DNA of 64,000 nt from Polytrichum commune (lineage: Eukaryota; Streptophyta; Polytrichopsida; Polytrichales; Polytrichaceae), in contig OX485806.1 in the NCBI GenBank assembly GCA_950295325.1, positions 43,030,001 to 43,094,000 of the forward strand, given 5' to 3'. The position numbers and the translations under genes were made by a program. The number at the start of each line of letters is the position of its first letter. Position 1 is the first letter of the stretch. This document shows positions 10,201 to 19,900 of this stretch, piece after piece. Under the pieces are notes generated by a model that worked only from the letters and a program-made list of their open reading frames with translations, was not told the origin of the DNA and did not search any database.

Positions 10201-12619
10201 CCATCCCGAAGGTCAAAGGGTTGTTATAGATTCGGGCTCGGGAAGTCTAGGTCCTAATTTTTACAATTATGGGGATAATGGGGATTATGCCCAATGGCTA
10301 AGGGAGTACCCCGAGTCCGAGGTTGATGTAATGGTTACATTTCACCAAGTAGGCTTAGGGAGTGAATTTCCTAGTGTTAGTTTAGGAGAGGGCTCATTGT
10401 TGGAGCCATGTGAGGTGCTCACCGAGGAAGAGTGGGTTAGCGGTGGGTTAACACCTTGGGTAGATGACGTGGAAGAGGGTGAGGTTAGTTTAATTCATGT
10501 AGATGGGACTCAAGAGGAGGATGTGATTATTGAGTCATCGAAATTGGAGGAGCCTTTACATTTCAAGACCACGTCTACGGGGATAGTTGTAGGTCAAGAT
10601 GTGAAAGATTACCCCAATGTGCCTTCCGATTGGTATCGGAACAAAGAGGAGCAAGCACATGTGTCGGAAGCGGATTGGCGGTATGTGGATGATCACCTAC
10701 ATTGTGTTAGGGAGGCATTGGTTAGGTGTAGGAAGATGAGGTTAGCATTGAACCCGGATAAGACATTTTTGGGAGTGAATAAGGGAGTGTTGTTGGGTTA
10801 TGTTGTTAGTGAGAAAGGTAGAGAACCCGATCCGGATAAGATTGCGGCCATAAGCGACTTGGCAACTCCAACCAATTCCAAGGGGATCTCTAAGTTGTTA
10901 GGACATGTGGGATGGTACCGGGAACTTATTCCTAATTTTTCAAAGATAGCGGTGCCCATTACCCATTTGCTCAAAAAGGATGTCAAATTCGAGTGGACGG
11001 ATGCTTGTCAAAAAGCCTTTGAGGAATTGCGGGATAGGTTGAGCACCTATCCGGTGTTGATACCACCCAATTGGGGTAAACCTTTTCACGTCTATTGTGA
11101 TGCTAGTAATGTGGCAATAGGGAGTGCGCTTTGTCAAGCAACGGGAGAAAAAGAGAAGGATCAACCTATAGCTTATGCGAGTAAGCAATTGACCCCCGCC
11201 GAAAGAAACTACTCTACAACGGAGAGGGAGTGCCTAGCCATGGTGTTTTCCGTTAAAAAGTTTAGGCATTACCTCATGTGCAACCCGGTTGTATTTTTTG
11301 TTGACCACATGGCTATCAAGTATCTAATTAACAAGGCGGAGTTAAGTGGTAGGTTAGCTAGGTGGGTTTTGTTATTAGAAGAATTCGACTACACGGTGGA
11401 ATATAAACCGGGTCGTATTCATTTACAAGCGGACCACTTGTCTAGGTTGTCGGAGGAGATAGGAAAAAATCCGGTAAATGATATGTTAGTAGATGATAGC
11501 CTCTTTGTGGTCACTTCTACACCGGAGTGGTATGCGGGCATAGTGGAATTTCTAACAACCCACAAGTTGCCCAAAGAGTGGACAAAAAAAGAGAGAAGGA
11601 AGGTGAGGGTAAATAGTAGGCAATTTGTTGTAGTGGGCCATAGGTTGTTTAGAAGGGGGTCCGATGGTATTTTACGACGATGCGTGTCAAAAACGGAGGT
11701 TGAAGCGATTTTAATCGCTTGCCACGATAGCGCTTGCGGCGGTCACTTCTCGAGTCAACTCACCGGGCAAAAAATACTTAGAGCGGGCTACTTTTGGCCT
11801 ACACTATTTAAGGACGCCCATGACTATGTAAGGAAATGCGACGCTTGCCAACGGTATGCCCGAGACGACCTTAGAATGGAGATGCCTTTACATGTATCAT
11901 TACCCTTAATTCCTTTCGAAAAATGGGGCATCGACTATGTGGGTGAGGTCCATCCCCAATCTTCAAAAGGAATGAAATATATTGTGGTGGCAACCGAGTA
12001 CCTCACCAAGTGGGCGGAAGCCAAAGCGGTGAAGACCGACACGGCGGAACACGCGGCAACATTTATGTACGAAAACATAATTTCGCGGTTCGGGGTGCCG
12101 AAGATCCTAGTAAGCGATAGGGGTACTCACTTTTTGAATGACTTGATTCGAGAGATGACAGAGAAATTTAAAATTGATCACCGGAAGACTACTCCCTACC
12201 ACCCACAAACCAATGGACAAACGGAAAGGGTTAACGGAATTTTGGTGAGTATACTACGCAAGACGGTTATAGACTCGAAGCGGGATTGGGATACGAAACT
12301 AACGGCGGCACTTTGGGCATACCGTACAACCTATAAGGTAACTACGCGTGCTACACCATTTTCCTTAGTCTATGGTCTTGAAGCGACACTACCAATCGAA
12401 TATGAAGTCGAGTCACTTAGGGTGGCCGTGAGTACGAGACTTACCGAAAGTCAATCCTTACGAAATCGACTAACCGATTTGGAAGCACTTGACGAAGGGA
12501 GGAGAATGGCGGCTCAACATATTGAGGCAATCCAAAGAAGGAGAAAGATTACTTTCGACAAACGACATAAGAGAAGGGCCCTAACACCGGGAATGATGGT
12601 CATGATTCAAGACGCATGA
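7217..12619 (+). CDS. Gag-Pol polyprotein lacking RT core (1800 aa)
   Basis: This is the structural and enzymatic polyprotein of the retrotransposon. By residue: a proline-isoleucine run near 110-127; retrotransposon gag domain ~150-290; zinc knuckle CX2CX4HX4C (CVQCGQPGHTRQFC) ~431-444; a second cysteine-histidine cluster ~516-528; a retropepsin-like protease with DGGSS ~850; RT remnant starting at YVDD ~1156; RNase H ~1290-1420 with its acidic residues (VYCDAS, TEREC, FVDH, ADHLS); integrase H2C2 ~1500-1545; integrase core D-D-E in GIDYVG ~1571, VSDRGTHF ~1632 and QTERVNG ~1668. Fingers and most of the palm of RT, including the first catalytic aspartate, are missing without breaking the frame. 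The ORF ends at TGA 12617-12619; the same frame then stays open 51 more codons to TGA 12773-12775, so the integrase C-terminus is truncated. Confidence 0.93.
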   Translation: MQGRTRSQKPSLIVGLEKSTRKRRSSKISDRLEQDNVRIESCLNVEPRTRSILDTLELGAQLEEEITPSKLSGETSSENYTLREEFPVEVDRGLLNSSPVTMAEERGMDPPPIPPIPPIPPIPPIDPLVRPRGLPIVVPQNLAAMDMPSHLPKFYGTKDEDPSRHMERYIERLASFLITDPGYWLVWFPTTLEGEAYEWYRDHAEGHFRGWEQLQREFLNEFRPEVGQSTALRALSSLKQGREEEISAYIRRFDLVCTRFVGTMLNDDTLKQFFIQGFFKSGTIRGVLERNPLTLADAKRAARDIENLDKDHERLWRREDELIPQFIPIRPRVVAVEPAKYENQIPYAIVDTGPRPLAVREPAPLLALPAPRTDPHLEEVERRLGASQLGFQEAMIKQMQSLTDQMSLMIRSQQPGPPPPVESGRHSSGLWCVQCGQPGHTRQFCRSGQNRDQRGNGNPPQQNQRGQAPPHYGNGSNRGPQPRGQGGQNLEKKEFHPFCGRWHAQGQCWSEGQEFNCSNCGGSHPSDTCRQPDKIINVPYPVANPQQQARDNMRGARPQGVPANELRPPNLYYDHSNARQTFHPPAGLQTTTGYIPIQNRQGVPPNGSNGRQAPPTDPGPSNSQDVRFMDGVLEATCDDMLPLPTRIGEEQNQWPPHTNAITYELVKGKGVVEEAPALAVTTRARRGDASLEVGIGEQGNYSSDEEINLSELDRVARRATKDVERENIILQDRERTNAVHDLDNSDVGEWEGPGVPVDKFDVVGNSKVERSTGYDLWADLSTLKADITFGQLLEISPTARKTLKEGMPVHKRMRKVKAKIAARIQSQGGRDVKAIEIEVVIVDKVVPNVLVDGGSSLNILPEDTMKKLGLGLTGPSPLVINMANQSSTTPLGMIKDCRMTTGGEEYLVTFHVIKMHSNKDTFPILLGRPWLRMANAMVNWGGPKPSITYGPEGNRVIVSIGSLEGWMKKEMYLPLEKEIDDLNENEIGKALVGVVHPEGQRVVIDSGSGSLGPNFYNYGDNGDYAQWLREYPESEVDVMVTFHQVGLGSEFPSVSLGEGSLLEPCEVLTEEEWVSGGLTPWVDDVEEGEVSLIHVDGTQEEDVIIESSKLEEPLHFKTTSTGIVVGQDVKDYPNVPSDWYRNKEEQAHVSEADWRYVDDHLHCVREALVRCRKMRLALNPDKTFLGVNKGVLLGYVVSEKGREPDPDKIAAISDLATPTNSKGISKLLGHVGWYRELIPNFSKIAVPITHLLKKDVKFEWTDACQKAFEELRDRLSTYPVLIPPNWGKPFHVYCDASNVAIGSALCQATGEKEKDQPIAYASKQLTPAERNYSTTERECLAMVFSVKKFRHYLMCNPVVFFVDHMAIKYLINKAELSGRLARWVLLLEEFDYTVEYKPGRIHLQADHLSRLSEEIGKNPVNDMLVDDSLFVVTSTPEWYAGIVEFLTTHKLPKEWTKKERRKVRVNSRQFVVVGHRLFRRGSDGILRRCVSKTEVEAILIACHDSACGGHFSSQLTGQKILRAGYFWPTLFKDAHDYVRKCDACQRYARDDLRMEMPLHVSLPLIPFEKWGIDYVGEVHPQSSKGMKYIVVATEYLTKWAEAKAVKTDTAEHAATFMYENIISRFGVPKILVSDRGTHFLNDLIREMTEKFKIDHRKTTPYHPQTNGQTERVNGILVSILRKTVIDSKRDWDTKLTAALWAYRTTYKVTTRATPFSLVYGLEATLPIEYEVESLRVAVSTRLTESQSLRNRLTDLEALDEGRRMAAQHIEAIQRRRKITFDKRHKRRALTPGMMVMIQDA

Positions 12620-12836
12620 AAGCTTGAATTTCCGGCGAAATTCAATGCGGTATGGTTAGGACCTTACCTTGTCTATGAGGTCTTTCCTAATAATTCAATT
12701 CAATTGGAAACGTTGAATGGTGAGCTCTTTCCTACCCGTACATCGGGAAGTAGATGTAAGGAGTACCGAGCTTGACTAGGCAACTTACCCTTGGAGCAAG
12801 AGATGTTTGGATTCATCCCCCGATGGTCGCCAATTA

Positions 12837-14858
12837 TGTGAGCCCAAAAGGGTGCCCACATTTAGTCTTAGACCCTTGAAACGTTAGTTGATGCACTTTG
12901 AAGTAGCATGTTACTTCACAAAAATATAAAAAGAGTGAAATGTTAGTCTTAGAAGTACCATGTTGTAAGCGGCTAGGATGTGAGTTGTTATTGTGTTTTT
13001 ACCTTCGGAAGGATTTGAGTGAATGAGGATAGGTAAGGAGAACTTGGATTGAGTAGTTAGTGAGTAGGCTAGTACAAATGGATGGAGACAACCAAAGTGA
13101 CTCAAGAGGCAAGTGCATTCGAATTGGGATGAATGGAGGATCACATGGAGCGCACAAGTGGACCACCTCATCATGGCCACTTAATGGGGAAGGCCCAAAG
13201 AAGAATGCAAGGTGGAGGATAAGCAAATTCTCAAAGCACCAATCAAATCACGAGTTAAGCATCGTGGTTTGAATTAAGTGGTGAGCGACGATTTGGGAAA
13301 GTAAGGGGAGAAAGTTATGGCGGCGGAAAGCGAAGGAGGCTAAGTTTGGGTTGAAGCATCCCAAGTTTGGTAAAGTGTGGTAGGTAGAAAGCCAAGGCTA
13401 GTTAAATGTTCGAATTAGGATCCTTGTTGATCATTTGAGGGAGGAAGGCTTAGAAGATAGGATTGGCGCCTACTAAGTAGGAGGAAATCTCAAGGGCTTA
13501 TCGTGAATTAGAAGGAGAACTTGGATTGAGTAGTTAGTGAGTAGGCTAGTACAAATGGATGGAGACAACCAAAGTGACTCAAGAGGCAAGTGCATTCGAA
13601 TTGGGATGAATGGAGGATCACATGGAGCGCACAAGTGGACCACCTCATCATGGCCACTTAATGGGGGAGGCCCAAAGAAGAATGCAAGGTGGAGGATAAG
13701 CAAATTCTCAAAGCACCAATCAAATCACGAGTTAAGCATCGTGGTTTGAATTAAGTGGTGAGCGACGATTTGGAAAAGTAAGGGGAGAAAGTTATGGCGG
13801 CGGAAAGCGAAGGAGGCTAAGTTTGGGTTGAAGCATCCCAAGTTTGGTAAAGTGTGGTAGGTAGAAAGCCAAGGCTAGTTAAATGTTCGAATTAGGATCC
13901 TTGTTGATCATTTGAGGGAGGAAGGCTTAGAAGATAGGATTGGCGCCTACTAAGTAGGAGGAAATCTCAAGGGCTTATCGTGAGCCTTGAGGGTGCTCAC
14001 CCCCTCAAGCTTACTATATAATCCCTCATTCTTCCCTCACTCATCCTCTCTTTCCTTTGTGCTCCAAGGCACCCCACGAGTTATAAGTGTGGGTGTGGGA
14101 AGCCATATTGGAGCACATGTGTGTGCTTAGTTTTTAGTTTGAGAGCCAAGGCTTGTTAGCCTTGAAGAGGGCTTGACCTCTTGGTAGAATTAGTGTTGAC
14201 GTGAAGGATTTTAAAGTTAATTCATGATTCCAATTTGTGGTACTTAAAGTTCATGTTTTGAATACACGTGGTTGTAAGTTCCATGTTTAAGAGTTGAGCA
14301 CTTGATGTTGTGATGAGTGCAAAAATATACTTGTGTGGATTAGTTAGTCTTAGTGAAGTTAGGAAATTCTCTCTCCCCCTCTCCTCTCTAGGATTTTAGG
14401 ATTTTAGGATTAGAGAAGAATTGTGTGATTAGAAAGGGGTTGTTAGTAGAATTAGGGAAATTAGGTAGGAAGATTAGTTAAGGGCTTGAATAATTAGTGA
14501 GGTAGTTGGGGATTACAACTACAAAGTTGTGGGTTCATGAAGGAGCTGGGTTTATGAAGGAGCTGGGTTTGTTTAGTTAGAAAGTAAAGAGCTGGGTTTA
14601 TGAAGGACCTGGGTTTGTTTAGTTAGAAGCTAAGGAGCTGGGTTCATGAAGGAGCTGGGTTTATGAAGGAGCTGGGTTTGTTTAGTTAGAAGCTAAGAAG
14701 CTGGGTTTATGAAGGAGCTAGTTAAATCCAAGACCACTTGAAGGGTGAACCTTGCACTATGGACTCATCCAAGTCCAAATCCAATACCGCGGAGGAATGT
14801 GAGCCCAAACCCACTACTCGGACTACGGACGCTTAAGGGTGGGGGGTTTGGCCTCACA
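12837..14858 (+). repeat. 3' LTR (2022 bp) with internal duplication
   Basis: It has the same ends as the 5' LTR and is followed directly by the target duplication TTACC. It is 477 bp longer because the segment from about 13035 to 13506 is repeated at 13512-13983. A TATA box is at about 14012-14020. No clear polypurine tract precedes it; the bases just upstream read CGATGGTCGCCAATTA. Confidence 0.95.
13035..13983 (+). repeat. 477-bp tandem duplication inside the 3' LTR
   Basis: The copies start at 13035 and 13512 (AAGGAGAACTTGGATTGAG). They are joined by a 5-base filler, ATTAG, between ...CTTATCGTGA and AAGGAG. The second copy matches the 5' LTR at sites where the first has private differences (GGGGAAGGCCC versus GGGGGAGGCCC; GATTTGGGAAAG versus GATTTGGAAAAG). 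Duplication after integration is the simplest reading. Confidence 0.9.
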
Positions 14859-14863
14859 TTACC

Positions 14864-15270
14864 ATAGTTATATTATTCCATTATGTAATTGCCTACGAGG
14901 ATTGCAATATAATTATTAAATACTCCTCTTAGTCTAGTATCTATCATTCTCGATTCATGCATATGTGTAGATTACTAAAATTACAAAACCAATACAGTTT
15001 CATTATTTGATATTAGCAAATCCATCGGGGGACCATTAAATTAAAAACCTTAGGCTATAAAGGTTTTTTAGTATCCTCAAGGATGGTATGGGATAGGTGG
15101 CTAAAGGATACCCACCTGCGAGGCCTATCGACCGTCGATGGGCCTGGGGCTCTCCAATGGCTCAGATTGTGTATTCGTTTGGGCCATGGAGCGCCCCGTG
15201 ACACGTGGCGGCCATGAGCCGAACGGACACGAAAGGCGCCGGCCCGAATGGGTCCCGCCCTTGAGTGACC
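14864..15270. other. Flank of the retrotransposon, no gene seen
   Basis: AT-rich to 15110, then GC-rich. This is the right-hand part of the pre-insertion site. I see no domain, repeat or clear promoter element beyond the change in base composition ahead of the CT-rich leader. Confidence 0.4.
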
Positions 15271-15495
15271 TTCCCCCTTTCACTCTCCCCTCCGCACTTT
15301 CTCCTTCTCTCTCCTCCGCTCCAAGCTCCTCCTCCTTTGCACGTTCCTCATACTTTCTGGAGGCGCCGCCGCTCTTGAAAGCGCCGCCTCCTCCCTTGCA
15401 TTCTCTCTCTCCTTGTCGAACTCGCATTCCCTCTCTCCTTCCCTCTTCATCATTATCTCATTCTCTCTTTCACTCCTCCTCTTCTTTTGATCTAT
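15270..15495 (+). promoter_or_regulatory. CT-rich leader / likely promoter-5'UTR of downstream gene
   Basis: A long pyrimidine-rich stretch with CTCTCTC, TCCTCC and CTTCTT runs on the plus strand just after a GC-rich segment with CpGs. Plant core promoters often carry such Y-patch and CT tracts in and around the transcription start. The next coding exon (16955) begins directly after a splice acceptor, so at least one upstream untranslated exon is expected, and this is the best place for it. Inferred from composition only. Confidence 0.35.
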
Positions 15496-15774
15496 TTTGT
15501 TGTTCATTGAGTGCGCATTGACCGAGTTCTGAGTGTAGTATGAGTTTAGGGTTTGTTTTTGTATTAAAGTCTATACATTTTAGCCATTTCAGAACGTCTT
15601 TGTTGTTTTGGAGTGTGAGTGTTGTTTCAAAGTGGTTGTGTCAGTTCCTCCTGGTCTTAGAAACATTCATGTGTGAGTGTAGAGTGATTTCGGAATTAGA
15701 ATGATTGTTCGAAAATCAGGATGCATGTGTGGCCTTCAGATAGCTTCTTTGTTCATGTTTGTAAACACTTGTTA

Positions 15775-15895
15775 CATTCAGAGTGAATGTTTGTGAGGGA
15801 TTGTTTAATTCTGAGTGAATGTTTGTGAGGGATTGTTTAATTCTGAGTGAATGTTTGTGAAAGCTTCTTCAATTCAGAGTGAATGTTTGTGAGGC
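15775..15895 (+). repeat. Tandem ~39-bp repeat
   Basis: About three and a half copies of a unit containing GAGTGAATGTTTGTGAGG, separated by GATTGTTTAATTCT or close variants. It lies in the putative leader intron upstream of 16955. Confidence 0.8.
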
Positions 15896-16043
15896 GTTCT
15901 TAGTTTTCTGATATCCAATCCTTTCTAGAATCAGCTTCCAAGACTAGCTTGTTAGAACTGCTTCCAACAGCAGCTTGTTGTGTAGTTTGCAAAGCAAGGT
16001 GATTTCTTCAACTTCTTTATGTGTGTCAATTTCTTTAGAGTTT

Positions 16044-16081
16044 CGCAGCATCTACAATGCATAAGCATTGTATATGCTGCG
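16044..16081. repeat. Hairpin, 17-bp stem and 4-base loop
   Basis: CGCAGCATCTACAATGC, ATAA and GCATTGTATATGCTGCG form an inverted repeat with a single mismatch. It is too short for a typical plant microRNA precursor. It lies just upstream of the palindrome cluster. Confidence 0.75.
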
Positions 16082-16174
16082 TAAACACATTATAAAGGTC
16101 TCTGGAATCAAAAGTGTTTCGAGAGACGACCCAAACTTCAGTTTGAAACCCTAAAACACTAAACTCTGCAGCTG

Positions 16175-16930
16175 GTTTGGGTAGAGCGACCCAAACTCTC
16201 CAGCTGGTTTGGATCGTTCGACCCAAACTCTAAAGATGGTTTGGGTCGTTCGACCCAAACTAGCAGATGCTCTGGGTCGTGGGCGCCAATCCATCTGCAG
16301 AGTTTGGGTCGCTCGACCCAAACCATAAGCATTGTTTGGGTCTAGGGTTTAGCCAAACTCCGCATCAAATGTTCATTTATAATTAATTTAATCATCATCT
16401 TGGGTGAATATCTAACCCTATCGACCCAATCCATCTGCAGAGTTTGGGTCGCTCGACCCAAACTAGCACATGCTTTGGGTCGCTTGACCCAATCCATCTG
16501 CAGAGTTTGGGTCGTTCGACCCAAACAGCGCATGAAATGGTAATTCATAATTTAGGTAATCATCATCTTGGGTATGATCTAAGGCCATAGCCGATCATTC
16601 CATACCGCTACAAAGTTTGGGTCGAACGACCCAAACTTTGCGTAAATTTTTACTGCTTACGAACAATACTTACACTTATAAACAACAACTCAAACACCCA
16701 AGCAATAATGAAATGACCCACAACTAGAACAGTAGCTCGTGATGATTGCTGTATCCATGAACTTAAAGATTGGTTTTCGTAGCCAAATAATATATTATTC
16801 ATTAGCCATTGTAGGCACAGGTTTGGGTCGTTCGACCCAAACCTGTGAAAAGTAACCCCATATATAAATGTTACTAAACCCAGACATAAGCCTATATGAT
16901 TTGAAAGAGTTTGGGTCGCCCGACCGAAAC
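16175..16930. repeat. Cluster of 22-bp palindromes upstream of the ParB-MTase-like gene
   Basis: Good copies start at 16175, 16207, 16239, 16302, 16442, 16505, 16615 and 16821, with one more at 16909 having one arm mismatch. Degenerate ones lie near 16270, 16334 and 16472. Arms are GTTTGGGTCG/CGACCCAAAC; centre dinucleotides vary (AG, TT, CT, AA, CC). The copy at 16821 extends into flanking CACAG/CTGTG. Spacers share words such as CCATCTGCAGA. The last copy lies 25 bases before the start codon of the next gene, inside the putative leader intron. Confidence 0.9.
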
Positions 16931-16954
16931 TAACATATGTATTTCTACTTGCAG

Positions 16955-19900
16955 ATGCCCCCCAAGAAAAGACCTGGAGAACGATGGTTCAAGCCGGCAC
17001 CAGACGCGATCTGGCAGGAGCACGAAACTCCTAAAAACCAATCCTACGTAGCAAAAGAAGACCTTGTAATTGCATGGTCCTTTCTTGTAGTAAAGGCAGC
17101 TCAATTCAAAATCCTCCTTGTTTTGAAGGTTGGCACGGAGGAGCAACACACATGGGATGCTTTGACGGGATGGGAGGTGGCATCAGTTCATGCTCTAGGA
17201 GAGCACGTTGACGTCATCCTGGAAAACTCTTCTCTGGAAAATGTGCACATGTTCATGCATGAGCAAGCCGAGCCATTCGATCCGGTATACGTGAAGGAAT
17301 CCTGCGCTGAGCCAGACATTGTTAAACCGGATACAATCTTCATAGATGCGATCATTTCAAACACGAAGGTTGCAACCAGGTTCACTAAACTTAAGCAGGC
17401 AATCAACGCAATAAACAAGACCCAGCAAAGCAAGTCAAAATCTCAACAAGCTGTGAGGCGCAAGGCGACTGCTGAAGAGGGCGCAGGGTCGTCAAGACCT
17501 CAAACAGTGAGGAAGCCCCGACCGGTTCCAGCTGACTCGAGGAGAACAACACCTACGGCAACTCCTGCTGATAGTGAAACACCGACGCCATCACAAAGCC
17601 GGCAGACGACACCATCTAAGAGGCCGAGAGAGTCAGTATCTGCCATGACAGATGAGCCTGTTTCACCGGAGCTACGTATGCCCAAGCCCGGGGAAGGAGT
17701 GGAGCCATCGGAGATCCAGAAAATACTCAACAATTTCGACACCAAGTGTTTACATTATTTTTTCATGGGCAGAGAATTCAAGTTTGATGTCAACATCGCA
17801 CAATGCCACCTAGCGCCACCAGAGAAGTGCGTTCGGGCAAAGGAAGATGCGTATGTTGATTGGTTAATCGCCCAGATGGTGAGCGACCAGTTTAAACATG
17901 ATAGGCAGACTATTGTTGTCATGCCTCAGGGACACAAAAGAATGCCTACACCGGATATGTGGCCTTCTATAGAGAAAGGCGATTTTTGGCTGATTGACGG
18001 TCAGCACAGTGTTGAAGCTTCAAAGAAACTTCAACTGATGACGGAGTGGAATGATCCTAATGGTCTAAAGGAAAAATTGAAGGTATGGAAGGCATTGGTC
18101 GTGTGGTCGGACGACGAAACCCGGCTGAGCGATATCTCCCGCTATTTCAACATGAATAACAAGAAGCAGGCATATCAAGCTTCTTGGATTAGGAACATCA
18201 TGGCATCGCGGGATGTGTGGGAGTTCTACGGCCGGCCTCCCAAGGAAAGGGAGAATGCAAAAGACAAGAATCCAAAGTGGGAGGTGAGCATTGTTTCTCA
18301 AACAGAGTTTGGGTCGCTCGACCCAAACTTTGGGTTTCTTCATACAGTTTGGGTCGCTCGACCCAAACTTTGCGTTTCTTCATACAGTTTGGGTCGCTCG
18401 ACCCAAACCTCGTGTTTCTTCATACAGTTTGGGTCGCTCGACCCAAACCTTGTGTTTTAGTTTGTGTTTGTCTACGCAGTTTGTTGTTCATCATTTTTCT
18501 TCTTTGTTTGGAAACAACATATTGAGAATTAACACGCATTCTATGCTCTTGTGCAGCTTTTCAAATACCAAATGATAAACAAGTTCTCCTCAATTGACAA
18601 TTCAAGTCACAAGCAAAAGAAGTACAATGAGCTAAGAGGAGAGATCTACTTGATTACATCATCCGACATGGTTTGGCAGAAGTGGAAGACAGTGTTTGAG
18701 AAACACGAGACAGGGGATCTCATGGATCCTGACACATGCAACCTCTTCAACTCGTCCTCTCGATTCAAGGCGATGAAGCCTCTCATGAGAGAATTCTTTA
18801 GAAGTCTGCAGGGTCTTTCGGAGGCGGAAATGGGGAAGGCGGCAACGCACATCTTGCACAACAACCCGACCCCTAAGAGATTTTGGGTGTACCCCAAAAT
18901 AGTCTTCACCAAGCCGAAATCCTTTGTTCCTTCATGCTACACAATGAAGGAATGGGCGGAGAATAGGAAGAAGAAAACAACGATCGTCCAGGAGCTGCAG
19001 AAGCTAATCCCGGAAAAGAACATTTTTGTCGATGACGAGGTGAACGAGGTGAACTGGAGAGCGTTCAAGGCTGAATACAACTTCACCAGTGCATCCATGG
19101 CAGCTCTGATCAGGGAGGCAGGAGAAGACTTCCTAAAGTCAAAACTGGTGAAGGGTGGGAAGAACCTGGCTCTTCCAGAACACTCGACGCGTGCCTTCTC
19201 AAACTTTATAAAGGAGAAGAAGATTGTAAGTTTTGAGGGGGATGCGCATTTCAACCTTGTCGCTTTTGACCCTATTAAAATCCAGGGATGGCCCGGCCTT
19301 GATTCCAGGAAAGAAATACGAGTAAGAGCAGCGGACCGGTTCCCCTTTGGTATAATAGACTTCCGGAGCATTCCTGGGAGTACGTTTGAGGGCACAATGG
19401 GTACACCCTTCTACGAGCCCTTCATGTCGAAGTTCGTGGAGTATGCAAGCCCTAAGCTTAGGGAGGTCGATATGTGGCTGTGGATAGTAGAGGATAGGAG
19501 AGCAGAGCAGGTGTATGAAATTGTGAGGAAATTGCAGCCTGAGTATGCGGTGTCTAAGTCTCACTACATTGCTGCACCGGCGGAGGGGGTGTACACGACA
19601 CTAAAGGACAAGAAAACCAAAGTCATGAATTTGTTGTGCTTGTACTTTGTGTTCAAAGCAACCTTGCTGAAGGTGGAGAACCACCCCATAACCCGGATGC
19701 AGAAACTATTCCAAGTTCCAGAAGGTCTGGGCGCAAGTAAGTCCCTCTACGACGAGGCAAAATATGCCATATACCATTCGGACGAGTTGCGGATGGAATT
19801 CTATCTCCGAATAATGAGGGCCTTGACGAGAAGAGGGGACTGTATATTCAACGTCTTCGGCGGCACCAAGCCCGTCTTCGCTGGCATGGTAAGCTCCTTA

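Larger units (their letters stand above)
4763..14858 (+). mobile_element. Ty3/gypsy LTR retrotransposon, complete ends
   Basis: The element is bounded by LTRs beginning TGTGAGCCCA and ending GGCCTCACA, flanked by a perfect 5-bp target duplication TTACC (4758-4762 and 14859-14863). Order: 5' LTR, primer-binding region, long gag-pol ORF, 3' LTR. The domain order protease-RT-RNase H-integrase defines Ty3/gypsy. The H2C2 and integrase core look like the non-chromoviral Tat/Athila side, a judgement from memory. The LTRs differ by only about three substitutions over 1.5 kb, so insertion was recent. Defects: most of the RT domain is absent, a premature TGA ends the ORF 51 codons early, and the 3' LTR carries a 477-bp duplication. 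It is therefore probably non-autonomous. Confidence 0.96.

Noticed and set aside
15125-15521. Overlapping frames in the CT-rich tract
   Set aside because: Low-complexity Ser/Pro/Leu or Glu/Arg translations of a pyrimidine tract; more likely leader or promoter.
18284-18556. Coding frames running through the intron palindromes (FGSLDPN repeats)
   Set aside because: The palindrome happens to be open in several frames on both strands; clean splice sites and matching phases on both sides make this an intron.
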